In this document: positions 33,407-42,323 of the stretch, one piece after another
Layout of the letters: every line of letters starts with the position of its first letter
How positions within the stretch are numbered: the stretch's first letter is position 1
Origin: MedAcidi-G1 sp002294285
GTDB lineage: Bacteria > Actinomycetota > Acidimicrobiia > Acidimicrobiales > MedAcidi-G1
Assembly: GCA_963999645.1 (NCBI GenBank)
Contig: CAXEUY010000010.1
Span: 18,340-82,339 of the forward strand
Reading direction: 5' to 3'
DNA length: 64,000 nucleotides
The notes under the pieces: model-generated
Told to the model about the DNA's origin: nothing
Seen by the model: only the letters and a program-made list of their open reading frames with translations
Database searches by the model: none
Position numbers and translations under genes: made by a program

Positions 33407-34468
33407 ATGATTCCCGCAGTTGAACTTCAAAGAATAACTAAACGCTTTGGCGACGTAGTCGCCGTTGACAATGTTGATCTATCTATTGCAGACGGAGAAT
33501 TTTTTGCTTTGCTGGGACCAAGCGGATGTGGAAAAACAACAACCTTACGTTTAATTGCAGGATTGGAATTCCCCACCGAAGGAAGCCTTTCAATTTTTGG
33601 ACAAGAAGTTGGGACGCTGACACCAAACAAAAGACCCGTTAATACTGTCTTTCAAAACTATGCGTTGTTTCCTCACTTAAGTGTTTTGGAAAATGTCGGA
33701 TTTGGTTTAAAGATGCAAGGGGTCGACAAAAACACTACACGTAGAAGATCTATGGAAATTATTGAATTGGTTCAACTTGAAGGTTTAGCTGAAAGAAAAC
33801 CTTCACAAATGTCGGGTGGGCAGCAACAAAGAGTTGCTCTTGCAAGAGCTCTAGTAAACCAACCAAAAGTGCTCCTTCTTGACGAACCGCTAGGCGCACT
33901 AGATTTGAAACTTCGTCAAGAGATGCAGCTTGAATTGAAGAAGCTCCAAAGAGATGTGGGAATTAGTTTTGTTTTCGTAACCCACGATCAAGAAGAGGCG
34001 CTAACAATGTCCGATCGCATAGCAGTCATGAATGAAGGAGAATTGCTCCAAGTAGCTACACCTGAGGAAATATATGAGCGCCCTACAAATCGTTTTGTTG
34101 CCGATTTTATCGGTCAAACGAATCTCCTCGAAGGCACTATTTCTGACAAGGAGACAGTAATTCTTGAAAACGGAAAATATGTAAAAGCTTTAAATAATTT
34201 TTCTGCAGGTACCCATGTAGCAGTTAGTCTCCGGCCTGAACGGGCACATATCAAACCTCAGGGCGTGTATGAGGAAGGATGGTCGCATGTAGACGGTTTT
34301 GTCGAAACAGTCACATATCTAGGCAATTCACTTGTTTACGGCATAAAGCTCGACTGGATGGATCTGGAGGTCCGCGAAGAAAATCGACCCGGAACAGATT
34401 TCCACCAACCCGGCACACAGATCACAGTTAGCTGGGATCCAGAGGCAATCTCACTGGTTACCGACTAA
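33407..34468 (+). CDS. potA: ABC transporter ATP-binding protein (polyamine-type PotA)
   Basis: From the ATG at 33407, preceded by GAGGA, this is 353 residues; an in-frame start at 33374 lacks a comparable site. Walker A GPSGCGKTT, the signature MSGGQQQRVALARAL, Walker B VLLLDEPLGALD, and a C-terminal TOBE domain (about 265-350) are visible. It powers import of a polyamine or related solute together with the next three genes. It overlaps potB by one base (TAATG). Confidence 0.9.
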   Translation: MIPAVELQRITKRFGDVVAVDNVDLSIADGEFFALLGPSGCGKTTTLRLIAGLEFPTEGSLSIFGQEVGTLTPNKRPVNTVFQNYALFPHLSVLENVGFGLKMQGVDKNTTRRRSMEIIELVQLEGLAERKPSQMSGGQQQRVALARALVNQPKVLLLDEPLGALDLKLRQEMQLELKKLQRDVGISFVFVTHDQEEALTMSDRIAVMNEGELLQVATPEEIYERPTNRFVADFIGQTNLLEGTISDKETVILENGKYVKALNNFSAGTHVAVSLRPERAHIKPQGVYEEGWSHVDGFVETVTYLGNSLVYGIKLDWMDLEVREENRPGTDFHQPGTQITVSWDPEAISLVTD

Positions 34469-35370
34469 TGAAGACTGAGGTTGGAACAGATTCAGAGGGT
34501 TCTGCCGCAACACAGGAGTTCGAAAAAGCAGCACTTCGACAAGAGTCAAGACGGGGTTTTCTTCTATCCTTGCCTGCTTACGCCTATCTAATTGTTTTTT
34601 TCGTAATCTCACTATTAATTGTATTTGTTTACAGTTTTGCCACTCGAAATCGTTTCGGTGGTACTGATTTATCAGGATGGAACTTAGACAGTTATTCGAG
34701 GATCACTGAACCTATAGTCAGGGATGTTCTTTTTCGGTCGTTGTGGCTTGCTTTCCTTACCACCCTTATCTGTTTAGTCATTGCCTACCCATTTGCCTAT
34801 TTTCTTTCAACGCGTCGAGCGGCAGTCAGAAATGTCATGTTGGTGTTTGTGATGATTCCGTTCTGGACAAATTTCTTGGTGCGGAACTATGCGTGGAGAG
34901 TGATTTTAGGAAATGACGGTCCTCTTATGAATACAACCGAGTTTCTAGGTCTGGGATCTGTGGAACTTCTTTTTACGCAGACAGCGGTAGTTCTGGGTCT
35001 TGTTTATGGTTATTTGCCTTTTATGATCCTGCCTTTATATGCAGCGATAGAGAGAATAGACCGCCGTTTACTAGAAGCCAGTAGAGATCTGTATGGGACA
35101 GGATGGCAATCTTTCCGACATGTTCTTTTCCCCCTTTCAATGCCAGGAGTAATCGCAGGTTCGATCCTTGTTTTCGTACCTAGCCTTGGAGCTTATGTAA
35201 CCCCTGAAATTTTGGGAGGAGCAAAAACAACACTTCTTGGAAGTTATATAGTCACCCAGTTCCTTACAGCGAGGAACTGGCCTTTTGGAGCGGCACTCTC
35301 TTTTGTTCTGATGCTAGTGATGTTAATAACTACAATTGTCTATTTCCGTAAGGGCGGTCGTACACTATGA
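34468..35370 (+). CDS. potB: ABC transporter permease (polyamine-type PotB)
   Basis: This 300-residue membrane protein has six predicted transmembrane segments after a cytoplasmic N-terminus of about 35 residues. The EAA-type coupling loop (EASRDLYGTGWQSFRHVLFPLSMPGV, about 205-230) is clear. It is a subunit of the Pot-type importer. It overlaps potA by one base and potC by four. Confidence 0.88.
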   Translation: MKTEVGTDSEGSAATQEFEKAALRQESRRGFLLSLPAYAYLIVFFVISLLIVFVYSFATRNRFGGTDLSGWNLDSYSRITEPIVRDVLFRSLWLAFLTTLICLVIAYPFAYFLSTRRAAVRNVMLVFVMIPFWTNFLVRNYAWRVILGNDGPLMNTTEFLGLGSVELLFTQTAVVLGLVYGYLPFMILPLYAAIERIDRRLLEASRDLYGTGWQSFRHVLFPLSMPGVIAGSILVFVPSLGAYVTPEILGGAKTTLLGSYIVTQFLTARNWPFGAALSFVLMLVMLITTIVYFRKGGRTL

Positions 35371-36197
35371 GCACTTCAGTTGAACCTCGTGGTTGGGCCA
35401 AAGCTGCACTACATGCCAATGGTTGGATCGTCTATTTATTTTTCTATGCACCAATAGTTCTATTAGTTATCTACTCATTTAGTGATAGTAGAAATGTAGG
35501 CACATGGGGAGGTTTCACAGTTGATTGGTACCGGGATTTTTTCGAAAGCTCAAATGCCCGTGGAGCGTTATCAAATTCGGTAAAGATAGCAATTTTCTCG
35601 ACCATCATTTCTGTTGTTCTTGGGACCATGGCTGCTTTGTCTCTTGAACGTTTCACCTTTCGAGGTAAAAAAGTCTTTGATGCACTTTTGTATCTGCCAA
35701 TAATTATCCCTGATGTAACGATGGCAGTAATGATGTTGCTTTTCTTTGGAGAGTTTTTTGACATTATTGATGCTCTATTCGGCGTTGGATTAAGGAAAGG
35801 TTTTTGGTCCATTTCGATCAGCCACATTGCCTTCAACATTAGTTTTGTCTCAGTTGTAGTCAGGGCTCGACTAGCTGGTATGGATACGGACTTGGAAGAA
35901 GCAGCTATCGATCTGTATGCCTCTAGGTGGAAAGCTTTTCGCTATGTCACATTCCCACAGATACTTCCAGGAATAGCGGGCGGTGCACTTCTAGCTATGA
36001 CCCTGTCTCTTGACGATGTTGTTATAACTCAGTTCGTCGCAGGTCCTGGTTGGACGACACTGCCTGTCTATGTCTTTGGACTAATACGCAAGGGTGTAAC
36101 TCCTTTAATTAATGCAGTTTCAGTTACTATGCTTGTGGCTTCTATGCTTTTGGTTGTGTTGTCTCTCGTCGCTCAACGAGTACGAAGAAGTGATTAA
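35367..36197 (+). CDS. potC: ABC transporter permease (polyamine-type PotC)
   Basis: This 276-residue membrane protein has six predicted transmembrane segments. The coupling loop EEAAIDLYASRWKAFRYVTFPQILPGI (about 173-199) contacts the ATPase. It pairs with PotB as the heterodimeric channel. Its ATG overlaps the potB stop (ATGA). A 45-base gap with a GGAGGG ribosome site follows before potD. Confidence 0.88.
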   Translation: MSTSVEPRGWAKAALHANGWIVYLFFYAPIVLLVIYSFSDSRNVGTWGGFTVDWYRDFFESSNARGALSNSVKIAIFSTIISVVLGTMAALSLERFTFRGKKVFDALLYLPIIIPDVTMAVMMLLFFGEFFDIIDALFGVGLRKGFWSISISHIAFNISFVSVVVRARLAGMDTDLEEAAIDLYASRWKAFRYVTFPQILPGIAGGALLAMTLSLDDVVITQFVAGPGWTTLPVYVFGLIRKGVTPLINAVSVTMLVASMLLVVLSLVAQRVRRSD

Positions 36198-36242
36198 GTA
36201 CTATTATCAATTTATGTAGGTCTAAGTGCCTGGAGGGAAAAT

Positions 36243-37349
36243 ATGGGAAATTTGAAACGTTTTAGATATTTAGCTGTTCTGATCGCCTTAGCTTTAGCAG
36301 TTTCTTCGTGTGGAAGTGACAGCGATGAAGCCGCTGCAGCAGATTGTGAGTTGAACCAAATAGATGGTGATTTGGCTCTTTACAACTGGGCTGAGTATAT
36401 AGATGAAGAACAACTAGCTGAGTTCGCAGCAGAATATGGCATTAGCGCGACTATGGATGTCTACGACTCGAATGAAGCCATGCAGCCAATCATTTCTGCA
36501 GGTAATTCTGGTTATGACGTTATTGTGCCGTCCGACTACATGGTTTCTATCCTTATCGCAGCAGGAAAGATCCAAAAATTGAATTTTGACGCGATCCCAA
36601 ATGCCAAGAATATCTCTGCAGATTTCAGTGGTTTGTACTATGACCCCGAAGGTGAATACACGGTTCCTTATCAGTGGGGAACCACCGGTATAGGGGTGAA
36701 CATGGCTGTTGTGGGAGAAGATTTCCCACGTTCATGGGGTTTGATTTTTGATCCAAGCATTTCAGGTTCTCACGACGGGAAAATTCAGTTGCTTAATGAT
36801 CCACGTGAGACGATGGGAGCGGCACTCAAATATCTCGGTTATTCACTAAATACGACTGATAAAGGGGAATTGGATAAAGCAAAGGATTTGGTAGCGTCAA
36901 CCGCCAGCAGATTGGCAGCTTTTAACACCGATTCTGCAGATGAATTCCTCACTAGTGGGGAAACTGTTATCGGACACGGATACTCAGGCGACATGTTTGT
37001 TCAGTTCCTCGAGACCGACAACCCTGAGGATTATGTCTATTTCGTTCCAGAGGAAGGTGGAACAAGGTGGATAGACAACATGGGAATTCCTTTTGATGCC
37101 CCTCATCCATGTACTGCTCATACATTTATTAACTGGTTGCTTAGCGCAGATCAAGGAGCTGCTCTGTCGAATTGGAACTATTACGCGACACCAAATGATG
37201 CAGCAGTGCCAGGTCTTGATGAAGAACTTCTTGATTTTGTAAATGATCCCGAATTGTTAGCGGGCGGAGTTGATTCTCTTGAAGAGATTGAAGACACAGG
37301 AGACTTTGAAATTAATTATTCGGATGCTTTTGTAGAAGCTAAAGGATGA
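36243..37349 (+). CDS. potD: Polyamine-type ABC transporter substrate-binding lipoprotein (PotD)
   Basis: This 368-residue protein has a lipoprotein signal peptide with lipobox AVSSC (C23). The mature part is a PotD/PotF-type binding protein: LALYNWAEYIDEEQLAEF (about 44-61) matches the conserved start, and YDVIVPSDYMV (about 90-100) is typical. It captures polyamine or a related cation outside the membrane. It is the last gene of the operon, followed by the terminator at 37362-37395. Confidence 0.9.
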   Translation: MGNLKRFRYLAVLIALALAVSSCGSDSDEAAAADCELNQIDGDLALYNWAEYIDEEQLAEFAAEYGISATMDVYDSNEAMQPIISAGNSGYDVIVPSDYMVSILIAAGKIQKLNFDAIPNAKNISADFSGLYYDPEGEYTVPYQWGTTGIGVNMAVVGEDFPRSWGLIFDPSISGSHDGKIQLLNDPRETMGAALKYLGYSLNTTDKGELDKAKDLVASTASRLAAFNTDSADEFLTSGETVIGHGYSGDMFVQFLETDNPEDYVYFVPEEGGTRWIDNMGIPFDAPHPCTAHTFINWLLSADQGAALSNWNYYATPNDAAVPGLDEELLDFVNDPELLAGGVDSLEEIEDTGDFEINYSDAFVEAKG

Positions 37350-37361
37350 TCTAACTAGTTA

Positions 37362-37395
37362 AAAAAAGCGGGACCCCAATGGGTCCCGCTTTTTT
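37362..37395. terminator. Bidirectional rho-independent terminator
   Basis: AGCGGGACCC (37367-37376) pairs with GGGTCCCGCT (37381-37390) around a CAAT loop. An A-tract lies on the left and a T-tract on the right, so it can stop both potD (plus) and the convergent aminotransferase (minus). Confidence 0.9.
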
Positions 37396-37416
37396 ATTTA
37401 CCTATAAAGAAAAACG

Positions 37417-38631
37417 TTATTTCAATACCTCAGCTATTGCATCAATCACTTGACCTATTTCTTCATCGCTGATAGTTAGAGGAGGGCAAATAGCGAGTCC
37501 TGTATTTAAAGGTCGCAAAATCACGCCCATAGAACGTATTTCATTTCTGATTTTCATAGGATCCTGTTCTATTTCGATTGCATATACAGCACCGGTTCCT
37601 CGCCAGGATTCAACAAGACCATCTGATTGTAATGACTCCAATCCAGTGCGTATTTGTTCTCCAACATGGTTAGCTCTGTCAACTAAAGCTTCCGATTCCA
37701 TTAATTCTAAATTTGCAATGCCAGCAGCACAAGAAGTTGGATGGCCAGAATATGTGTAACCAGTTCTTAGAATAAAGTCAGGTTCTTCAAGGGTGTCGCA
37801 AACATTTCTAGAGACAATTACGCCCGAAAGAGGCAAGTAACCAGAAGTTACACCTTTCGCGAAAGTCATTAAATCGGGAGTAACACCGAAGTGTTGAGCT
37901 CCAAACCATTTACCGGTTCGACCGAAACCACAGATAACCTCATCGAAAATAAGCAGAGCATCATTATCGTCGCAAAGTTTTCGTATGCCTTCTAAATAAC
38001 CATCAACCGGTGGGTAAACACCTCCTGCACCTTGGATAGGTTCAACTATCATCGCCGCAATCTCACTTCCATGATTTGAGAAAACACTTGCAGCTGCTTC
38101 AATGTCATTGTTTGGTATTTCTAAAAAATGTGGAACTAAATCGCCCCATCCCTCTCGATTCGGAGCAATTCCCTGAGCACTAGTTCCTCCGAAGTTTGTT
38201 CCGTGGTAGCCGTTTGTGCGTCTTAAAATTATTTGTTTTTTTTCATTTCCCCGTAGTTGTTGATAAAGACGCGAAAGTTTTAAAGCAGTATCTACTGCTT
38301 CTGAACCGGAACAACCTAAAAAGACACGACCATCAGGGTGCGGTGATCTTACAGCAACCATTTCGGCCAGTTGCGCAGCCGGTTCGTTAGTGAAAGGGTC
38401 AAAAACATTGTAGGCCTCAAGAGTTTTCATCTGTTTTGTTACGGCTTCAATTACTTCGGTTCTTCCATGACCAATTTGGCAAAGCCAAAGATTAGCCATT
38501 GCATCTATGTATCTGTTTCCTGCATCGTCCCAAAGTAGGCAACCTTCTCCGCGAACAATGTTTACAAAGTCAGATTCTGATTTTAAAGGTGGCGCAAAAC
38601 CGTGCAGCAAGGGATGTATTTCTTGTGTCAT
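37417..38631 (-). CDS. Class III aminotransferase (paralogue of 29388-30617)
   Basis: This 404-residue PLP enzyme has WDDAGNRYIDAMANLWLCQ (about 33-51), CSGSEAVDTALKL (about 106-118), FDEVICGFGRTG (about 226-237) and the PLP lysine in TFAKGVTSG (about 254-262). It shares long stretches with the aminotransferase at 29388, including QIILRR and NREGWGDL, so the two arose by duplication. It is in an operon with the MFS gene upstream (4-base overlap). A polyamine or omega-amino acid substrate is inferred. Confidence 0.87.
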   Translation of the reverse strand: MTQEIHPLLHGFAPPLKSESDFVNIVRGEGCLLWDDAGNRYIDAMANLWLCQIGHGRTEVIEAVTKQMKTLEAYNVFDPFTNEPAAQLAEMVAVRSPHPDGRVFLGCSGSEAVDTALKLSRLYQQLRGNEKKQIILRRTNGYHGTNFGGTSAQGIAPNREGWGDLVPHFLEIPNNDIEAAASVFSNHGSEIAAMIVEPIQGAGGVYPPVDGYLEGIRKLCDDNDALLIFDEVICGFGRTGKWFGAQHFGVTPDLMTFAKGVTSGYLPLSGVIVSRNVCDTLEEPDFILRTGYTYSGHPTSCAAGIANLELMESEALVDRANHVGEQIRTGLESLQSDGLVESWRGTGAVYAIEIEQDPMKIRNEIRSMGVILRPLNTGLAICPPLTISDEEIGQVIDAIAEVLK

Positions 38632-39836
38632 TCAAAAAGCCTCCTCTTTAGATCAAATGTTACGTCAGGTTTAATGGGTTTGCCATCAGGAGGTTTGGTT
38701 AATACCCAACCAAAAATTAGAAGTACAGCCATTACTGATGCAGTCACAGCCCAAGCAACTGTGTCATTGGTAGTTTCATATATTGCTGCTGCCATTATTG
38801 TTGCTAAAGCACCTGCAGCAACTTGGAGTGATGCTGCTAGACCTTGCGCTGCAGCTTGCCGCTCTTCAGGCACAGAAACTGATACGAGCATAGGACCTGA
38901 TGGTAAACCCAACCCTTCAAAACTAGACGTGATAATTGTCAGAATAATAAGAGCAAGTAAACCTTCTACTAAACCAAAAGTGCAAACAAAGACAGTAATT
39001 ATCGCAAGAGTTCCTACCGCCCATCTTCTAGCGCCGAAACGTTGAGCAAGGACACCGCCTTTTACAGACAGGAGAGGAATTGGTAAAGCAGCGCAAGTAA
39101 TTGCAATGCCGATTTGCCAGTTTGAGGCACCTCTACTGTCCATTTCCAAAACCCAAACAGATTCAAAGGCGCCGATAAAAACAAAATAGGCAACCAAAAT
39201 CAATACAGCGCCATTAAATCTCCGGATTCGAAATAAATCTGACGGTCTTTTTTTCTCCAAGTCACGTTCTGCTTGGTCAGGTTTAGCTTTTAATGCTGTA
39301 GGTATAAAAAAAGTTAATGCAATTGCCATCCCCCAAAAAGGAGTTCTGAAATCATTTATTGCGTTTAAGGCAGCTGCAATAGCGGGTCCCAGCACCCATC
39401 CAGCTGCATCGTAAGCTCCTAGTTTTCCAAGATTTTTTCCTATTTCCTTAGAGTCGGAGACTATGACAGTTCTTTTCGCGGCTGGAGAAATTGCTCCCAA
39501 AGCAAAACCAAATAAAGACCGTCCAACAATGAAATACCAAAGTGAGTCACCCATAGCTAGAAATAACAGCGCAACAATTCCGGTGATTAAGCCAGATTTA
39601 AGAAGTATTGGAGAATGACCACGGTCGGCCTGGGGTGAAAGAGTTATTAGTGCAATGAACGAAGAGGCAAACCCACTGAAGATAGTAAGGCCAATTTCAA
39701 AGTTTGAAAATCCAAGTTCTTGTTTAAATTCTGCTCCTAAAGTGATGACACTAGACAAACCTGCTGACATTCCAAAAAGTATTAAAAAGTAAGGAAGTAG
39801 TTTTGGGCCACTTGTATTTGAGGGGGTGTCAGACAT
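38628..39836 (-). CDS. Major facilitator superfamily transporter
   Basis: This 402-residue protein has about 12 hydrophobic segments. The loop between TM2 and TM3 contains SPQADRGHSPIL, a variant of the MFS G-x-x-x-D-R motif, and RFGARRWAVG is the equivalent in the second half. It is a probable solute exporter or importer with no recognised substrate. It starts at the ATG at 39836 with TAAGCT 6 bases upstream (leaderless) and overlaps the aminotransferase by four bases. Confidence 0.82.
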   Translation of the reverse strand: MSDTPSNTSGPKLLPYFLILFGMSAGLSSVITLGAEFKQELGFSNFEIGLTIFSGFASSFIALITLSPQADRGHSPILLKSGLITGIVALLFLAMGDSLWYFIVGRSLFGFALGAISPAAKRTVIVSDSKEIGKNLGKLGAYDAAGWVLGPAIAAALNAINDFRTPFWGMAIALTFFIPTALKAKPDQAERDLEKKRPSDLFRIRRFNGAVLILVAYFVFIGAFESVWVLEMDSRGASNWQIGIAITCAALPIPLLSVKGGVLAQRFGARRWAVGTLAIITVFVCTFGLVEGLLALIILTIITSSFEGLGLPSGPMLVSVSVPEERQAAAQGLAASLQVAAGALATIMAAAIYETTNDTVAWAVTASVMAVLLIFGWVLTKPPDGKPIKPDVTFDLKRRLFE

Positions 39837-39842
39837 TGCAGA

Positions 39843-39848
39843 AGCTTA
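39843..39848 (-). promoter_or_regulatory. Predicted -10 box of leaderless MFS promoter (TAAGCT)
   Basis: TAAGCT on the minus strand is 6 bases before the ATG at 39836. The nearer upstream sequence shows no ribosome site. Confidence 0.45.
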
Positions 39849-39933
39849 TTTCAATTGAGTTCTCCTTAGAAACTTTCAAGTATTAAGAAATGGTTTTTTT
39901 GTGGCAATATCGACTTAGGAAAGAGGGACAAAA

Positions 39934-40566
39934 TTGGGTAATGAATTCGATAGATACAGACATCAACATGACAAGGGTGTAGGAACAAAAATTTCATGGT
40001 TACTTAATCTCCCAAAATTCTGGAATTCCCCTTTAAGTAAAGAGGTAATTCGCATTTTAGGTCCCGAAAAAGGTGAAAATGTTTTGGATATAGGAGCTGG
40101 TATGGGACCTGCAACAGTCGAAGCTGCTAGCAGAGGTGCTCATGTTGTTGCTGTGGATCCATCTAGATTCATGAGGGCGGTTTTAGGTTTTAGGAGACAG
40201 TTTCAGAAAAACCCTGGGCTTATAACAGTTGAAGCTGGTGTAGCAGAAAAAATTCCTTTATCAAAAGGCTCAACTGATGTTGTTTATGCAGTTAACGCAG
40301 TGCATCACTGGGTTGACTTAGAAGCTTCGATAGAGGAAATTGTGCGGGTGACTTCAAGTCAGGGCAGAGTTCTATTGGTAGATGAAGATTTCACTAATCC
40401 TGATCACCCTCAGCATGAGAAACATCATGACCATGAAGAGGAGATGACGAAGGTAGATGTTGATGCCATTAGGGATATTTTTGAACGTCTCGGTCTTGAA
40501 GCAACAGGAGAGAAAGTTTTACTTACAGGATTACCTGTAAAGATGATTAAAGCTAATGTACGATAA
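39934..40566 (+). CDS. SAM-dependent class I methyltransferase
   Basis: This 210-residue protein has a TTG start at 39934 after an AGAGGG ribosome site; the nearby ATG at 39941 is out of frame. Motif I (VLDIGAGMGPATVEA, about 51-65) and the acidic VVAVDPS (about 73-79) identify a Rossmann methyltransferase, with YAVNAVHHW in the post-motif region. The substrate is unknown. A histidine-rich stretch (HPQHEKHHDHEEE, about 155-167) is unusual and may bind metal. It lies 32 bases before the alpha/beta hydrolase. Confidence 0.78.
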   Translation: MGNEFDRYRHQHDKGVGTKISWLLNLPKFWNSPLSKEVIRILGPEKGENVLDIGAGMGPATVEAASRGAHVVAVDPSRFMRAVLGFRRQFQKNPGLITVEAGVAEKIPLSKGSTDVVYAVNAVHHWVDLEASIEEIVRVTSSQGRVLLVDEDFTNPDHPQHEKHHDHEEEMTKVDVDAIRDIFERLGLEATGEKVLLTGLPVKMIKANVR

Positions 40567-40598
40567 CTCTTTACGTTTCTTGATCAAGGGAAAATAAG

Positions 40599-41477
40599 TT
40601 GCCACAAATCCAAAGCAATGGGGTAAGTCTTGAAGTAGAGACTATTGGAAATAGTGATAATCCCGCGGTGCTTTTGGTCATGGGACTGGGAGCACAAATG
40701 ACAGCATGGCCTGATGATTTTTGCCAGCAACTTTGTGAACGTGGTTATTTTGTTATCCGTTTCGACAACAGAGATGTTGGATTGTCAACTTGGTTTGATG
40801 AAATAGGTGAACCAAATATGAACAGAACCTATCTGTCACATCTATTTGGCCGAAAGATAAAGTCACCTTATTCGCTTTCAGATATGGCTGATGATGCTGT
40901 AGGAATTTTAGATTCTTTAGGTGTTGAGAAGGTTCACTTGATCGGAGCATCAATGGGAGGCATGATTGCACAAAGGCTCGCTCTTAATCATCCTGAGAGA
41001 GTTATGTCTCTTTGTTCAATTATGTCTACTCCCCGTTTTATTAGACCTGAATATCAATTGACTCTTGAGTTGATGGAACCAGATTCTGGAACTAGAGAGG
41101 GCAGAATAGAGAGTGGAATCAAATCAGCAAGATTGATACACGGTGAACAGTTCTCACTACCAGAAAATCTTCGCGAGTTAGTTGCAGCCTCTATTGATCG
41201 CGCATGGCATCCGGCGGGAACAACAAGACAGTTAACTGCGATATTGGCCGATGGTGACCGTAGGCCAGAACTAAGACAACTTTCGATTCCGACAACAGTT
41301 ATTCACGGAACTGCTGATCGTTTAGTGCCACCTAGAGGAGGAAAAGAAACAGCCGAAGCTATAAAAGATTCACATCTAGTTCAAATAGAAGGAATGGGTC
41401 ATAGTTTACCTGAAGAGACATGGCAGGAGATTTTTCAGACCTTCGATGAATTAGTAGCTAGGTCTCAGAAAAAGTAA
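40599..41477 (+). CDS. Alpha/beta hydrolase
   Basis: This 292-residue protein uses a TTG start at 40599 after AAGGG. It has FDNRDVGLST (about 55-64), the nucleophile elbow GASMGGMIAQ (about 115-124) with serine, a later aspartate in HGTADRLVPP (about 243-252) and histidine in GMGHSLP. The family includes esterases and acyl hydrolases of the AB-hydrolase type; no specific substrate is evident. Confidence 0.82.
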   Translation: MPQIQSNGVSLEVETIGNSDNPAVLLVMGLGAQMTAWPDDFCQQLCERGYFVIRFDNRDVGLSTWFDEIGEPNMNRTYLSHLFGRKIKSPYSLSDMADDAVGILDSLGVEKVHLIGASMGGMIAQRLALNHPERVMSLCSIMSTPRFIRPEYQLTLELMEPDSGTREGRIESGIKSARLIHGEQFSLPENLRELVAASIDRAWHPAGTTRQLTAILADGDRRPELRQLSIPTTVIHGTADRLVPPRGGKETAEAIKDSHLVQIEGMGHSLPEETWQEIFQTFDELVARSQKK

Positions 41478-41490
41478 CTTATCGTATTAT

Positions 41491-42204
41491 TTATTGCGTT
41501 GCTTCACTAATAAGCCAACGAAAAATCGGATCTGCCCCTGGAAGTAATTCGGGATGCCACTGAACAGCAAGCATGCGATTTTTAGTACTTTCTATTGCTT
41601 CGACAATTTCTTCAGTTGCTTCACCCCCTGAAGACCATCCGACTACTTTTATGTTTTCACCAACTTTTTTAACTGCTTGATGATGTAGGGAGTTAACTTC
41701 AATTTCGGAACCATAGATTTCTGACAACTTAGATCCTGATTCAAAGTGCACTTTATGATGCTTATCATTGCAAGGTTTGGTGATGTTTGCATGGTCTGGA
41801 ATATCTTGAAAGAGAGTTCCCCCTGCATGAACATTTATGACTTGTATGCCTCTGCAAATGCCTAAAACAGGCACATTATTTTCGATAGCTCCATTTAGGA
41901 TTTCAAATTCATGGTCATCTCGTCCAGGTTCAAATTTACTAAGACTAGGATCTTCGTCCGGAGAGTGAATCATCGGATTTACATCAGCCCCACCGCTTAG
42001 AACTATTCCATCTAGTTTTGACACAATCTCAGCATTTGAATCACGTGGTATGAGTACAGGCATGCCCCCAGCCATACTCACCTGTCGTCCATAATTTGTG
42101 AAAAAAAGATCTATATCCAGTTCACCTTGAACTGAAAGTACCCCATTTACATCGGCCCCTTTTTTTCGACGCCCAGTAATACCAATTAAAGGAGAATCGT
42201 TCAT
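41491..42204 (-). CDS. puuD: Gamma-glutamyl-GABA hydrolase-like class I glutamine amidotransferase (peptidase C26)
   Basis: From the ATG at 42204 this is 237 residues. The open frame extends to 42312, but the GAAGG site and the family start (SPLIGITGRR) support 42204. It has the nucleophile LGICRGIQVIN (cysteine about residue 112), the SGGADVNP loop (about 68-75), and the catalytic QWHPE. In the putrescine pathway PuuD cleaves gamma-glutamyl-GABA. PuuA-, PuuB- and PuuC-type partners are not in this operon, although a PuuB-like oxidase is at 27880-29286. The specific substrate is inference. Confidence 0.8.
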   Translation of the reverse strand: MNDSPLIGITGRRKKGADVNGVLSVQGELDIDLFFTNYGRQVSMAGGMPVLIPRDSNAEIVSKLDGIVLSGGADVNPMIHSPDEDPSLSKFEPGRDDHEFEILNGAIENNVPVLGICRGIQVINVHAGGTLFQDIPDHANITKPCNDKHHKVHFESGSKLSEIYGSEIEVNSLHHQAVKKVGENIKVVGWSSGGEATEEIVEAIESTKNRMLAVQWHPELLPGADPIFRWLISEATQ

Positions 42205-42311
42205 GTATTTACCTTCATGGTTTAATTGTAAAACCTTGTTTAACTGATATACCAAAACTGACCTAATTAATAAAAAACAGCCATATGAGTGAATGTGTCT
42301 CACCCATTGCA

Positions 42312-42317
42312 TAATCT
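42312..42317 (+). promoter_or_regulatory. Predicted -10 box of leaderless rmuC promoter (TAATCT)
   Basis: TAATCT lies 6 bases before the ATG at 42324, and no ribosome site is visible between them. Confidence 0.5.
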
Positions 42318-42323
42318 CGTTAC

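Noticed and set aside
42205..42312. N-terminal extension of the PuuD-like protein
   Set aside because: The extra 36 residues have no family match, and a ribosome site fits the ATG at 42204. The region also holds the start area of the divergent rmuC.
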